The notes under the pieces were generated by a model. The model saw nothing but the letters and a program-made list of their open reading frames with translations, ran no database searches and was not told the origin of the DNA. From Chitinilyticum aquatile DSM 21506 (lineage in GTDB: Bacteria; Pseudomonadota; Gammaproteobacteria; Burkholderiales; Chitinibacteraceae), in assembly GCF_000430805.1 (NCBI RefSeq), contig NZ_AUMS01000011.1:62001-126000 (forward strand): a stretch of DNA of 64,000 bases, in the 5' to 3' direction. This document shows positions 24,885-32,913 of this stretch, piece by piece. The stretch's first letter is position 1. Each line of letters starts with the position of its first letter. The position numbers and the translations under genes were made by a program.

Positions 24885-26879
24885 ATGAAGATGTTCCGCT
24901 TGGCCGCCCTGCCGGCCGCTCTCGCATTCGTTTGTGTCACCGCGTTCGCTGCCGACTGGCAAGAAGGCAACACGTACAACGCCGGCGCTCAAGTTACCTA
25001 TGCCGGTAAAACCTACCAGGCTCTGGTTACCCACACCGCCTATGTCGGTGCCAACTGGACTCCGTCCTCCACCCCGACCCTGTGGAAGGAAGTGAGCGGC
25101 TCCACTCCGACGGCCACTCCGGTTCCGACCGCGACTCCGGCTCCGACTGCCACCCCGACCGTAGTTCCGACTGCAACCGCAACTCCAACTACCGCACCGA
25201 CCGCCACTGCCACTCCGGCTGCCGGCTGCTACGCAGCATTCAAGTCCGGCACCGCCTACACCGGTGGTCAGAAAGTAACTTATAACGGCCGCAACTACGA
25301 AGCCAAGTGGTGGACCACCGACACCCCGAGCAACAGCGAATGGGGCCCGTGGAAAGACCTGGGCGCCTGCTCCGGCAGCACTCCGACTCCGACTGCCGTA
25401 GTGACTCCGACCCCGACTTCGGTTGTGACCCCGACACCGACCGGCGTAGTCACTCCGACTCCGACTTCGGTTGTCACTCCGACTCCGACCGCCGTCGTTA
25501 CCCCGACTCCGACCGCTGTTCCGACCCCGACCCCGACAGCCGTACCGACACTGGCTCCGGGTGCAGAAGTTCCTGCACCGACTTCCGCTCAGGTCGGCTC
25601 CTACTTCACGCAGTGGGGCGTATATGGTCGTGACTATCAGGTAGCCGACATCATTTCCAACGGCTCTGCAGACCAACTGACCTTCATCAACTACGCCTTC
25701 GGCAACATCTACGAGAAGAACGGTGGTTATGAATGCGGTATCGTCAACAAGCTGGAACCGGGCGCGACCAATCCGGATGCTGCTGGCGCCGGTACTGGCG
25801 GCGATGCCTGGGCTGACTTCGGCCTGACCGCCAAGCGCCGTGTTGATCCGTCCGACACCATCAAGTGGGACGACAAGCTTGCCGGCAATTTCCGTGAATT
25901 CGTTGCCTACAAGAAGAAATATCCGAACACCAAGCTGTTCATCTCGCTGGGCGGCTGGACTTGGTCCAAGTGGTTCTCCAAGGCATCCGCTACCGATGCC
26001 CTGCGCAAGCAACTGGTCAGCTCTTGTATCGATATCTATATCAAGGGCAACCTGCCGACCCTGGATGGCCGCGGCGGTCCGGGCTCCGCACCGAACCTGT
26101 TCGACGGTATCGATATCGACTGGGAATTCCCGGGCGTAATCGGTCAGCCGTACAACACCGTATCCGCTGCCGACAAGCAAAACTTCACCCTGCTGCTGGC
26201 CGAGTTCCGCAAGCAGCTGGATGAACTGGCTGCCGTCAACAAGAAGGAATATCTGCTGACCGTTGCGATCGGTGTCGGTAAAGACAAGATCGAAATGACC
26301 GAGCCGCAGGCGTACAGCAAGTATCTGAACTGGATCAACATGATGTCGTATGACTTCAATGGCGGCTGGGCAGCGCAAGGCCCGACCGACTTCCAGTCGC
26401 ACCTGTATCCGGATACTGCCAGCGCCAACTACTGGGATCCGAAAGATCCGAGCAAGCGCAGCCTGACTTCGTACTACAACGTCGATGATGCAGTGAACCT
26501 GCTGATCAACGCCGGCGTGAATCCGAAGAAACTGGTTGTCGGCATTCCGTTCTACGGTCGTGGCTGGACCGGCGTGACCAACGCCAACAACGGTCTGTAC
26601 CAGAAGGCCACCGGTGCTGCTCGCGGCACCTACGAAGCCGGTATCGAGGACTACAAGGTACTGAAGAATGCTCCGGGCAATGTGTTTGTTCACCCGGTAA
26701 CCAAGCAGTCCTGGAAGTTTGACGGCTCGACCTTCTGGTCCTACGACACTCCGGAAGTGATCCAGACCAAGATCGACTACGCCAAGGCCAAGGGTCTGGG
26801 TGGCATGTTCAGCTGGTCGCTCGACGGCGACGACAGCAACGCTACCCTGATGAAGGCCATGAGCAAGGTCAAGCAGTAA
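24885..26879 (+). CDS. secreted GH18 chitinase with two CBM5/12-like modules
   Basis: This retaining chitinase of 664 aa has a signal peptide (to about residue 22) and a CBM5/12-like module at about 23-71 ([20 protein letters not shown]). A Thr/Pro linker spans about 72-112. A second module spans about 113-164 ([20 protein letters not shown]), and a second Thr/Pro/Val linker spans about 165-230. The GH18 barrel runs from about 236. The active-site motif DGIDIDWE is at 407-414, with E414 the acid/base, and [11 protein letters not shown] is the second conserved strand. GAGGAAG six bases upstream favours the ATG at 24885 over one five codons earlier. A strong terminator follows. Confidence 0.97.
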   Translation: MKMFRLAALPAALAFVCVTAFAADWQEGNTYNAGAQVTYAGKTYQALVTHTAYVGANWTPSSTPTLWKEVSGSTPTATPVPTATPAPTATPTVVPTATATPTTAPTATATPAAGCYAAFKSGTAYTGGQKVTYNGRNYEAKWWTTDTPSNSEWGPWKDLGACSGSTPTPTAVVTPTPTSVVTPTPTGVVTPTPTSVVTPTPTAVVTPTPTAVPTPTPTAVPTLAPGAEVPAPTSAQVGSYFTQWGVYGRDYQVADIISNGSADQLTFINYAFGNIYEKNGGYECGIVNKLEPGATNPDAAGAGTGGDAWADFGLTAKRRVDPSDTIKWDDKLAGNFREFVAYKKKYPNTKLFISLGGWTWSKWFSKASATDALRKQLVSSCIDIYIKGNLPTLDGRGGPGSAPNLFDGIDIDWEFPGVIGQPYNTVSAADKQNFTLLLAEFRKQLDELAAVNKKEYLLTVAIGVGKDKIEMTEPQAYSKYLNWINMMSYDFNGGWAAQGPTDFQSHLYPDTASANYWDPKDPSKRSLTSYYNVDDAVNLLINAGVNPKKLVVGIPFYGRGWTGVTNANNGLYQKATGAARGTYEAGIEDYKVLKNAPGNVFVHPVTKQSWKFDGSTFWSYDTPEVIQTKIDYAKAKGLGGMFSWSLDGDDSNATLMKAMSKVKQ

Positions 26880-26897
26880 GGGTTCTGCCTGCAAGAC

Positions 26898-26929
26898 AAA
26901 ACCCTCCCGTTCGCGGGAGGGTTTTTTTT
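26898..26929 (+). terminator. rho-independent terminator of the GH18 chitinase gene
   Basis: The arms AAACCCTCCCG and CGGGAGGGTTT enclose a short TTCG-type loop, followed by a run of T. It lies 18 bases after the stop, so the chitinase is a separate unit from the secretion operon that follows. Confidence 0.95.
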
Positions 26930-27138
26930 AGCGGACACGCTTGCGAGCCATAACTTACAACCCCTGACACGCAACAGCACAACGCGCCGCAAACAGCGCC
27001 GAAACCCGCGTCAATTCTGGCTTTTACCGAAAAAAATCTTGCCACCAAAGCTGACAGGCAGTTAGCATGAACGAATCTGCCCATCGTCCGTGCCCGGTGT
27101 ACGAGCATGGATACCACAGCTAAAAATGGCCACGTCAA

Positions 27139-27570
27139 ATGACTAGTAAACGCATTCATTCCATCCGGGGCTTTACCCTGCTCGAACTGCTGGTTGTACT
27201 GCTGATCATCGCCCTGCTGGCGGGGTATGTCGGCCCGAAGCTGTTCGGTGAAGTCGGCAAGGCGAAAAGCAAGACGGCCATGAGCCAGATGAAGTCGATC
27301 TCCGGTGCGCTTGATCAGTACAGGCTGGATACCGGCCGCTATCCGAGCACAGAGGAAGGATTGCCGGCACTGACCCGCAAACCGGCCAATGCCAGCAACA
27401 AATGGGCTGGACCCTATCTGATGAAGGATGCGCCGAACGACCCATGGGATCGTCCTTACGTCTACAAGCTGCCGGGTGAGAACGGGCACGATTACGAACT
27501 CCTGACCTATGGGCTGGATGGCCGCCCGGGAGGTGAGGGTGAAGATGCAGATATCAGTTACTGGCAATAA
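27139..27570 (+). CDS. gspG: type II secretion major pseudopilin, GspG-like
   Basis: GspG polymerises into the periplasmic pseudopilus that pushes substrates through the secretin. The 143 aa protein has a short basic leader cleaved at RG/FTLLELLVVLLIIALLAG, with Glu5 present. The C-terminal domain has the typical DPWDRPYVYKLPG and a Ca-binding-type acidic loop (LDGRPGGEGEDADISYW). It is the first gene of an 11-gene plus-strand operon. The 209 bases before it contain no clear promoter. Confidence 0.94.
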   Translation: MTSKRIHSIRGFTLLELLVVLLIIALLAGYVGPKLFGEVGKAKSKTAMSQMKSISGALDQYRLDTGRYPSTEEGLPALTRKPANASNKWAGPYLMKDAPNDPWDRPYVYKLPGENGHDYELLTYGLDGRPGGEGEDADISYWQ

Positions 27571-27586
27571 GCGATAAACATTAACC

Positions 27587-28768
27587 ATGCGCTACCAGGT
27601 CAAGGCACTCGCAAGCGGTGTCATGCAGGATCTCGTTGTCGAAGCCGGCAACGAACAGGATCTGCGTGAGCAACTGCGCCAGAAGGGCATGCAGCTTATC
27701 GCTGCACGCCCGGCTGACCGCATGCGACTGCCTGCCCTGAGCAAGAAAGGTTTCCAGCTCTCGCTCTTTACCCAGGAACTCATTGCCCTGCTGGATGCTG
27801 GCCTGACACTAATCGAAGCCGTCGAAACGCTGAAAGAAAAAGCCGAGGCCGATGAACACGGGGCCGTCCTGGGGCGCATGATCGAAAGCCTTTATGAAGG
27901 GCTGCCCCTTTCCAGGGTTATGGGCAAGATGCCCGAACATTTCCCGCCGCTTTATGTCGCGACGGTCGGCTCTGCCGAGAAAACCGGCCATCTTGCCGAT
28001 GCGCTGAAGCGCTACCACCACTACGAAACACGGCTGCAGGGCGTTCGCAAGAAAATTGTGTCGGCACTGGTTTATCCGCTGGTCATCATCACGATCGGCG
28101 GCGGCATCATGCTGTTCCTGCTGTTTTACGTCATTCCGAAATTCAGCCAGATCTATGCCTCCATGCGCAATCTGCCATTTGCCGCACAGCTGATGCTCTG
28201 GTGGGGCGAACTGGTGCACAAGCAGGGGCTGATTCTGTTTGCCGGCATCATCGGCTCGATCAGCGTGGCTGTCATGCTGCTGCGTTCACCAGCGGTAAAA
28301 GGGCGCCTGAAGGAGATGTTCTGGCGCCTGCCCAAAATCGCTCAGTATCAGCGGCTTTTTGCGCTGACCCGTTTCTATCGCACGGTCGGCCTGCTGCTGT
28401 CCGGCGGGCTCTCGATCATTGCAGCCATGGAACTGGCCGCGCAACTGCTGCCACCGGGAATGAAGCTGGCGCTAACCCAGGCCATCACCGATATCCGTAC
28501 CGGGCAATCCCTCTCGGCCACTCTGCCACGGTATGCGCTGACCACGCCCGTTTCCGAGCGGCTTTTGCGCGTGGGCGAACAAAGCGGGGAACTGGCAACC
28601 ATGTTCGAGCGGGCTGCCCAGTTCTGTGATGAGGAACTTGATCGTGCCATCGAAATGTTCACCCGACTGTTTGAACCGATCCTGATGCTGGTCATCGGCG
28701 TTCTGATCGGCACGATCGTCTTCCTGCTCTATATGCCAATCTTCGAGCTGGCCGGAAACATGCAATGA
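27587..28768 (+). CDS. gspF: type II secretion/type IV pilus inner-membrane platform protein, GspF/PilC-like
   Basis: This polytopic platform protein couples the ATPase to pilin insertion. The 393 aa protein has two GspF repeats of about 120 aa. The first is around FTQELIALLDAGLTLIEAVETL and the second around LTRFYRTVGLLLSGGLSIIAAM. Three transmembrane helices are visible, including LVYPLVIITIGGGIMLFLLFY and the C-terminal LMLVIGVLIGTIVFLLYMPIF. It ends in an ATGA overlap with gspE. Confidence 0.95.
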   Translation: MRYQVKALASGVMQDLVVEAGNEQDLREQLRQKGMQLIAARPADRMRLPALSKKGFQLSLFTQELIALLDAGLTLIEAVETLKEKAEADEHGAVLGRMIESLYEGLPLSRVMGKMPEHFPPLYVATVGSAEKTGHLADALKRYHHYETRLQGVRKKIVSALVYPLVIITIGGGIMLFLLFYVIPKFSQIYASMRNLPFAAQLMLWWGELVHKQGLILFAGIIGSISVAVMLLRSPAVKGRLKEMFWRLPKIAQYQRLFALTRFYRTVGLLLSGGLSIIAAMELAAQLLPPGMKLALTQAITDIRTGQSLSATLPRYALTTPVSERLLRVGEQSGELATMFERAAQFCDEELDRAIEMFTRLFEPILMLVIGVLIGTIVFLLYMPIFELAGNMQ

Positions 28769-30423
28769 GCGCCCTTACGCTTGATTTTATCCTTGCTCTG
28801 CGCCAGAACGCAGAGGGCAAGGAATTGCCACCGCTGATTGCCCAGTTGCTGGGGCTGGATGCCCGCACCTATGTCAGCGAAGTCTCTGCCCTGCTCGGCA
28901 TGCCCGGCTTCGTGCGCGATGAACTTGAACATCTGAAGCTGCGTTATGACATCCTTGGTTTCACCGATGCGGTAGCCCGCCGCTGCGTCGTGGCCGAACA
29001 CCCGCAGGGTGGTTACTGGTTTATCGTGGCGGACCCGTTCGACCCGCTGATCCGCAACTGGGCACTGCAGAATCTGGGCATACCCTTCAGCATGGCATTT
29101 GCCCATTACGATGATTTGCTGGGCTTTTTTACCGAGCTTGAAACCTCGCACCGGGCGATGGACCAGCTCGCGCTGAGCGAAAACGCAGAAAGCAACACCG
29201 ATGGCATCCCTGAAATTTCACTGGCCGCGCTTTCGAAAGACAGCAATCCCGTCGTCAAGCTGGTGAATTCCACGCTGTACGACGCACTGAAATCCAAGGC
29301 GTCGGACATTCACCTGGAGAGTACGCCGCAAGGGCTGACAATCAAGTATCGGATCGATGGCGTCATTCTTGGTGCCGGTGGCGCGAATGGCGTAGAAACG
29401 GCCGAACAGGTCATTTCCCGTCTCAAGGTGCTGGCCGACCTCGATATTTCGGAACACCGCGTTCCGCAGGATGGACGCTTCAAGGTACTGCTCAATGGCC
29501 GCGAAGTGGATTTTCGTGTTTCCATCATGCCGTCGATTCATGGCGAAGATGCCGTACTGCGGATTCTGGACAAGCAAAGCACAAACAGTTCCTTCAAATC
29601 ACTGCAGCTCGATATTCTGGGGCATGAAGAAAGCACCATGGAGGCAATCCGCTCCCTGGCACGCGAGCCCTATGGCCTTCTACTGGTAACCGGCCCCACG
29701 GGTTCGGGCAAATCAACTACGCTCTACGCTACACTTTCCGAAATCAATACGGGCGATGAAAAAATCATCACCATCGAAGACCCGGTCGAATACCAGTTGC
29801 CCGGCATTCTGCAGATTCCCGTGAACGACAAGAAAGGCCTGAGCTTTGCTCGCGGCCTGCGCTCGATCCTGCGGCATGACCCCGACAAGATACTGGTTGG
29901 CGAAATCCGCGACGGCGAAACCGCCAATATCGCCGTGCAGGCGGCGCTGACCGGCCACCTGGTGCTGACTTCGGTACACGCCAACAATGTATTTTCCGTG
30001 CTCGACCGCTTCATGCACATGGGCGTTGAACCCAACTCGTTTGTCGATGCGCTGATCGGTGCAGTAGCCCAGCGCCTGATCCGCAAGGTGTGCCCACATT
30101 GCGTCACTGACGACTATCCGACCAACGAACTGCTGGCCCAATCCGGCCTGACACCACAGGATGTCGTGGGCTGGACATTTCGCAAGGGCTCCGGGTGCTC
30201 GCACTGCCGCGATACCGGCTACCTTGGGCGCAAGGCGATTGCCGAAGTGCTGCGCCTCAGCGACGAATTGCGTGAAGCGATTGCCAGCCGGGCGCCCGCT
30301 GTACACATCAAGCAGATGGCCATGCAAACCGGCTTTCAGTCCATCCGGAAGGTGGCATTGATGTCCGTCGCCCGGGGAGAAACCACCTTGCAGGAAGTAA
30401 ACCGTGTCACATTTGTTGATTAG
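28765..30423 (+). CDS. gspE: secretion ATPase, GspE/PilB-like
   Basis: This cytoplasmic hexameric ATPase drives pseudopilus assembly. The 552 aa protein has an N-terminal domain of about 150 aa, then the N2/C core from about residue 165. Walker A is GPTGSGKSTT near residue 310, followed by the Asp box ITIEDPVEYQLPGI and Walker B ILVGEIRDGET. A zinc-binding tetracysteine, CPHC and CSHC, lies near 445-475. It starts within the gspF stop, and its 3' end overlaps the next gene by 20 bases. Confidence 0.96.
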   Translation: MSALTLDFILALRQNAEGKELPPLIAQLLGLDARTYVSEVSALLGMPGFVRDELEHLKLRYDILGFTDAVARRCVVAEHPQGGYWFIVADPFDPLIRNWALQNLGIPFSMAFAHYDDLLGFFTELETSHRAMDQLALSENAESNTDGIPEISLAALSKDSNPVVKLVNSTLYDALKSKASDIHLESTPQGLTIKYRIDGVILGAGGANGVETAEQVISRLKVLADLDISEHRVPQDGRFKVLLNGREVDFRVSIMPSIHGEDAVLRILDKQSTNSSFKSLQLDILGHEESTMEAIRSLAREPYGLLLVTGPTGSGKSTTLYATLSEINTGDEKIITIEDPVEYQLPGILQIPVNDKKGLSFARGLRSILRHDPDKILVGEIRDGETANIAVQAALTGHLVLTSVHANNVFSVLDRFMHMGVEPNSFVDALIGAVAQRLIRKVCPHCVTDDYPTNELLAQSGLTPQDVVGWTFRKGSGCSHCRDTGYLGRKAIAEVLRLSDELREAIASRAPAVHIKQMAMQTGFQSIRKVALMSVARGETTLQEVNRVTFVD

Positions 30424-31198
30424 GCATACCGTCTGGCTCAACGGCCACGAGTGCCAAATGGTGAGCTACCCTCTGGGGCAGCGCCAGCCATGCTGGCACG
30501 GCGTTCAGACGCTGGATCGTGAAGGCACCATGCTGCTGACCCAGTTGCAGGATCTGGTCAATGGGGCACCACGTGGCAAATTCGGCCAGGACAGCCTGCA
30601 ATTCGTACTCGGCGCGCCGCTGGTTCGCCACACCCTGCTTCCCTGGCAGGACAGCCTCAATACCGACAAGGACTGGCGCAATTACGCCGGTGCACTGTTT
30701 GCACAGCAGTATGGTTCCGACATCAGCCAGTGGCGCATCCAGATCGCGGAAGAAGGCTACGGCCACCCACGGCTTGCTGTCGCAATTGACGAACTGGTGT
30801 ATCAGACCATGCTCGACACGGCCCGCAATGGCAAGCTGCGCCTCAATGGCGTCGAACCACTGCTGGCACACACAGTCAATCACTATTTCCGGCAGATCCG
30901 CGGGGCGGAATTTGCACTGCTGATTCTTGGCAAGCACTATGCACATGTTGGCTTCTGGCGCGACCGGCAATGGCAATCCGTCATCTGCCAGCCCTTTATC
31001 CATCCGGAAGCCTACGATCCGGAGCAGTTGTACGCACTACTCCGCGATACGGCCATTCTGACCGGCCAAGCAATGCCCGCTGAAATTTATCTGAGCTCAG
31101 CCGAACTGGACGGCTCGCACCTCGACGTTCACAGTGACCGGATCATCTGGCTCGGCCATCCGTTGCCCGCCTTCGCGTCATCCCAGGTTAAGCCATGA
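30404..31198 (+). CDS. putative PilM/GspL-like cytoplasmic component, highly diverged
   Basis: This 264 aa soluble protein has no strong family signature that I can see. Two stretches resemble actin-like PilM/GspL proteins: LQFVLGAPLVRHTLLPWQ, and LRLNGVEPLLAHTVNHYFRQ, which recalls the 'deduce the second copy' segment of that fold. Its position, directly before PilN-, PilO- and PilP-like genes and a secretin, is that of pilM. The GTG start has AGGAAG six bases upstream, inside gspE. Identity with PilM is an inference from order and weak resemblance. Confidence 0.5.
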   Translation: MSHLLIRHTVWLNGHECQMVSYPLGQRQPCWHGVQTLDREGTMLLTQLQDLVNGAPRGKFGQDSLQFVLGAPLVRHTLLPWQDSLNTDKDWRNYAGALFAQQYGSDISQWRIQIAEEGYGHPRLAVAIDELVYQTMLDTARNGKLRLNGVEPLLAHTVNHYFRQIRGAEFALLILGKHYAHVGFWRDRQWQSVICQPFIHPEAYDPEQLYALLRDTAILTGQAMPAEIYLSSAELDGSHLDVHSDRIIWLGHPLPAFASSQVKP

Positions 31199-31857
31199 AG
31201 CCGCTCTATCTTGACTTCCACCGGCCACGCCATGTCGTCCCCTGGCTGGGGCTCGCACTGATTGCTTCAGGCGTAATCGCCCTGCTTGGCGTGATGACGC
31301 AGCTCGATGTCATCGCCCAACAACGCGTCCAGTTGCAGCAGGATGAGGATGACCTGGCCATCCGAATTCGCCGCAGCCAGGCACAGGAACAAAGCCAGCA
31401 GGCCTCATCACCGATTACCGGAAAGCAGATCGAACTGCGCACTGCGCAACTCTTTTCTCCTCTGCCTTTGCTGGAAGATCTGTCCGCTCACTGGGCTTCC
31501 GACGTTGCCTTTACCCGTCTGGACCTGGATACAACGGCGCGCAATGCCAAGCTGGACCTGGAGGCACGAGACCTGAACCAGCTGCTGCTGTTTATCGACC
31601 GGCTTGAATCCGATCCGGCAATCGATCTGGTCACTCTGGCCCGGAGCGGGGCGAAACCGAACGACCCGTACAAGCCCACCGTTGCCGCCATCGAGATCAA
31701 CTGGCGCAAGGCATCCGAGTTCGCCAATATCCACAACCCGTTTACCGGTGCATCTGCGGCATCAAGTGCCAGTGCCGCAAGCAAGGCCGCCAGCCTGCCA
31801 ACACCCGGGACGGCAAGCAAACCGGCCAGTTCGCCAGTGACCCGAGGTGTGCGATGA
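31195..31857 (+). CDS. PilN-like bitopic membrane protein
   Basis: This 220 aa protein has a short cytoplasmic N terminus and one transmembrane helix (LGLALIASGVIALLGVMTQL). A coiled-coil region follows (QQDEDDLAIRIRRSQAQEQ), then a small periplasmic alpha/beta domain (FTRLDLDTTARNAKLDLEA and LLLFIDRLESDPAIDLVTL), the usual PilN/GspL periplasmic arrangement. The C-terminal 50 residues are Ala/Ser/Pro-rich. It overlaps both neighbours by four bases. Confidence 0.65.
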   Translation: MKPLYLDFHRPRHVVPWLGLALIASGVIALLGVMTQLDVIAQQRVQLQQDEDDLAIRIRRSQAQEQSQQASSPITGKQIELRTAQLFSPLPLLEDLSAHWASDVAFTRLDLDTTARNAKLDLEARDLNQLLLFIDRLESDPAIDLVTLARSGAKPNDPYKPTVAAIEINWRKASEFANIHNPFTGASAASSASAASKAASLPTPGTASKPASSPVTRGVR

Positions 31858-32387
31858 ACAAGGCCCAGCTTCAATGGTATTTGCGCCAGCTCCCGCGCTA
31901 TGGCGGCTTGCTGGCATTGATTGGTCTGGCACTCCTGGTGCTGTCCGGCATCCTGTATCTGCAGAAACTGCAGCCCGCGCGCCTGTCGCTGCAGACCCGG
32001 GAGCTTGAACTCGAGCGCCAGTTTTACCGCTTGCGCAGCATGCCGGTCGCCAGCAGCAGCGCCAGTGTTCCCATTGGCGAAATTCGCCTGAACCAGCCGG
32101 AAACCTACACCTTTTTCCTGCGCAGGCTCAATCTGCTCAATGAACAGTACCGGATCACGCCTGCCCAGATGGATTACAAAACCAGCATCGAGCAAGAAGG
32201 CCACTTTGTCCGCTACAGCCTGCAGTTTGGTGCCAGTCTCAGCTACCAGCAGCTTCATCCCTGGCTTGGCAGCATGGAGGCCATTCCCGGCGTGCGCATT
32301 GAAGCCATCAATCTGAGCCGCAGCCAGATCAGTGAAGAGCAGCTCACGGCCCAGATCCAGCTGTCCTATCTGACAGAGGTGCGCTGA
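31854..32387 (+). CDS. PilO/GspM-like bitopic membrane protein
   Basis: This 177 aa protein has one N-terminal transmembrane helix (YGGLLALIGLALLVLSGILYL). A coiled-coil stretch follows (LSLQTRELELERQFYRLRS), then a ferredoxin-like periplasmic domain (RYSLQFGASLSYQQLHPWLG and GVRIEAINLSRSQISEEQL). Size, topology and position after the PilN-like gene match PilO/GspM. It starts inside the preceding stop and is followed after one base by the next gene. Confidence 0.65.
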   Translation: MNKAQLQWYLRQLPRYGGLLALIGLALLVLSGILYLQKLQPARLSLQTRELELERQFYRLRSMPVASSSASVPIGEIRLNQPETYTFFLRRLNLLNEQYRITPAQMDYKTSIEQEGHFVRYSLQFGASLSYQQLHPWLGSMEAIPGVRIEAINLSRSQISEEQLTAQIQLSYLTEVR

Positions 32388-32388
32388 G

Positions 32389-32913
32389 ATGCTATCCCGC
32401 CCTCTTGTCATTGCATTGGTGATTACCGGAGGTCTGAGCTTCTACGCCTGGTGGAAGGATAGCCAGGAAAGCGAGCCAGAACTCGATGCCAGACCACGCA
32501 GCACCGCTCCGCGTGCGAGTACTGCAGCTCAAGCCGTGCCGTCCCATGCCGTACAGGCCAGCGCAGCGAGTACCGCAGCCAGCGCGGCAATGGTCAACCT
32601 GTTCCCGCGCCAGAACTGGGCGCCACCACCGACGCCAACCCCGGCTCCTCCGCCACCGCCACCACCAACGGCCCCTCCCTTGCCGTTTGTCATGGTCGCC
32701 AGCTGGCACGAGAATGGAGCGGACCAGTATTTCGTCGAAGCGCAGGGACAGCAGATTGTGCTTTGTACCAGTTGCAACAGCATGGGGCGGGTACGTCCCG
32801 GTGACACCCTGCTGGGTGTGTACCGGCTCGACAAGATTAGCCGCGACATGCTCCATTTCACCTATTTGCCCTTGAATCAGCAGCAACAGCTGCCCACAGG
32901 AGGAACGCCATGA
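32389..32913 (+). CDS. PilP/GspC-like periplasmic connector with Pro-rich linker
   Basis: This 174 aa protein has an N-terminal membrane anchor (LVIALVITGGLSFYAWW) and an Ala/Ser/Pro-rich linker with runs of Pro near residues 80-100. A C-terminal domain of about 70 aa includes PFVMVASWHENGADQYFVEA and GDTLLGVYRLDKISRDML, resembling the HR/PilP fold that links the inner-membrane platform to the secretin. It overlaps the secretin gene start, as expected for such a partner. Automatic annotations sometimes label such genes 'secretion system X'; that is from memory. Confidence 0.65.
   Translation: MLSRPLVIALVITGGLSFYAWWKDSQESEPELDARPRSTAPRASTAAQAVPSHAVQASAASTAASAAMVNLFPRQNWAPPPTPTPAPPPPPPPTAPPLPFVMVASWHENGADQYFVEAQGQQIVLCTSCNSMGRVRPGDTLLGVYRLDKISRDMLHFTYLPLNQQQQLPTGGTP

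Noticed and set aside
25376-25575. Tandem short repeats (CCGACTCCGACC-like) considered as CRISPR or a satellite
   Set aside because: They are in frame, encode the Thr/Pro/Val linker, have irregular length and no unique spacers.
24759-26894. 711-codon minus-strand frame opposite the GH18 chitinase
   Set aside because: The plus strand has an unmistakable chitinase with signal peptide and active site. The antisense product is Gly/Arg/Ser low-complexity created by the Thr/Pro linkers.
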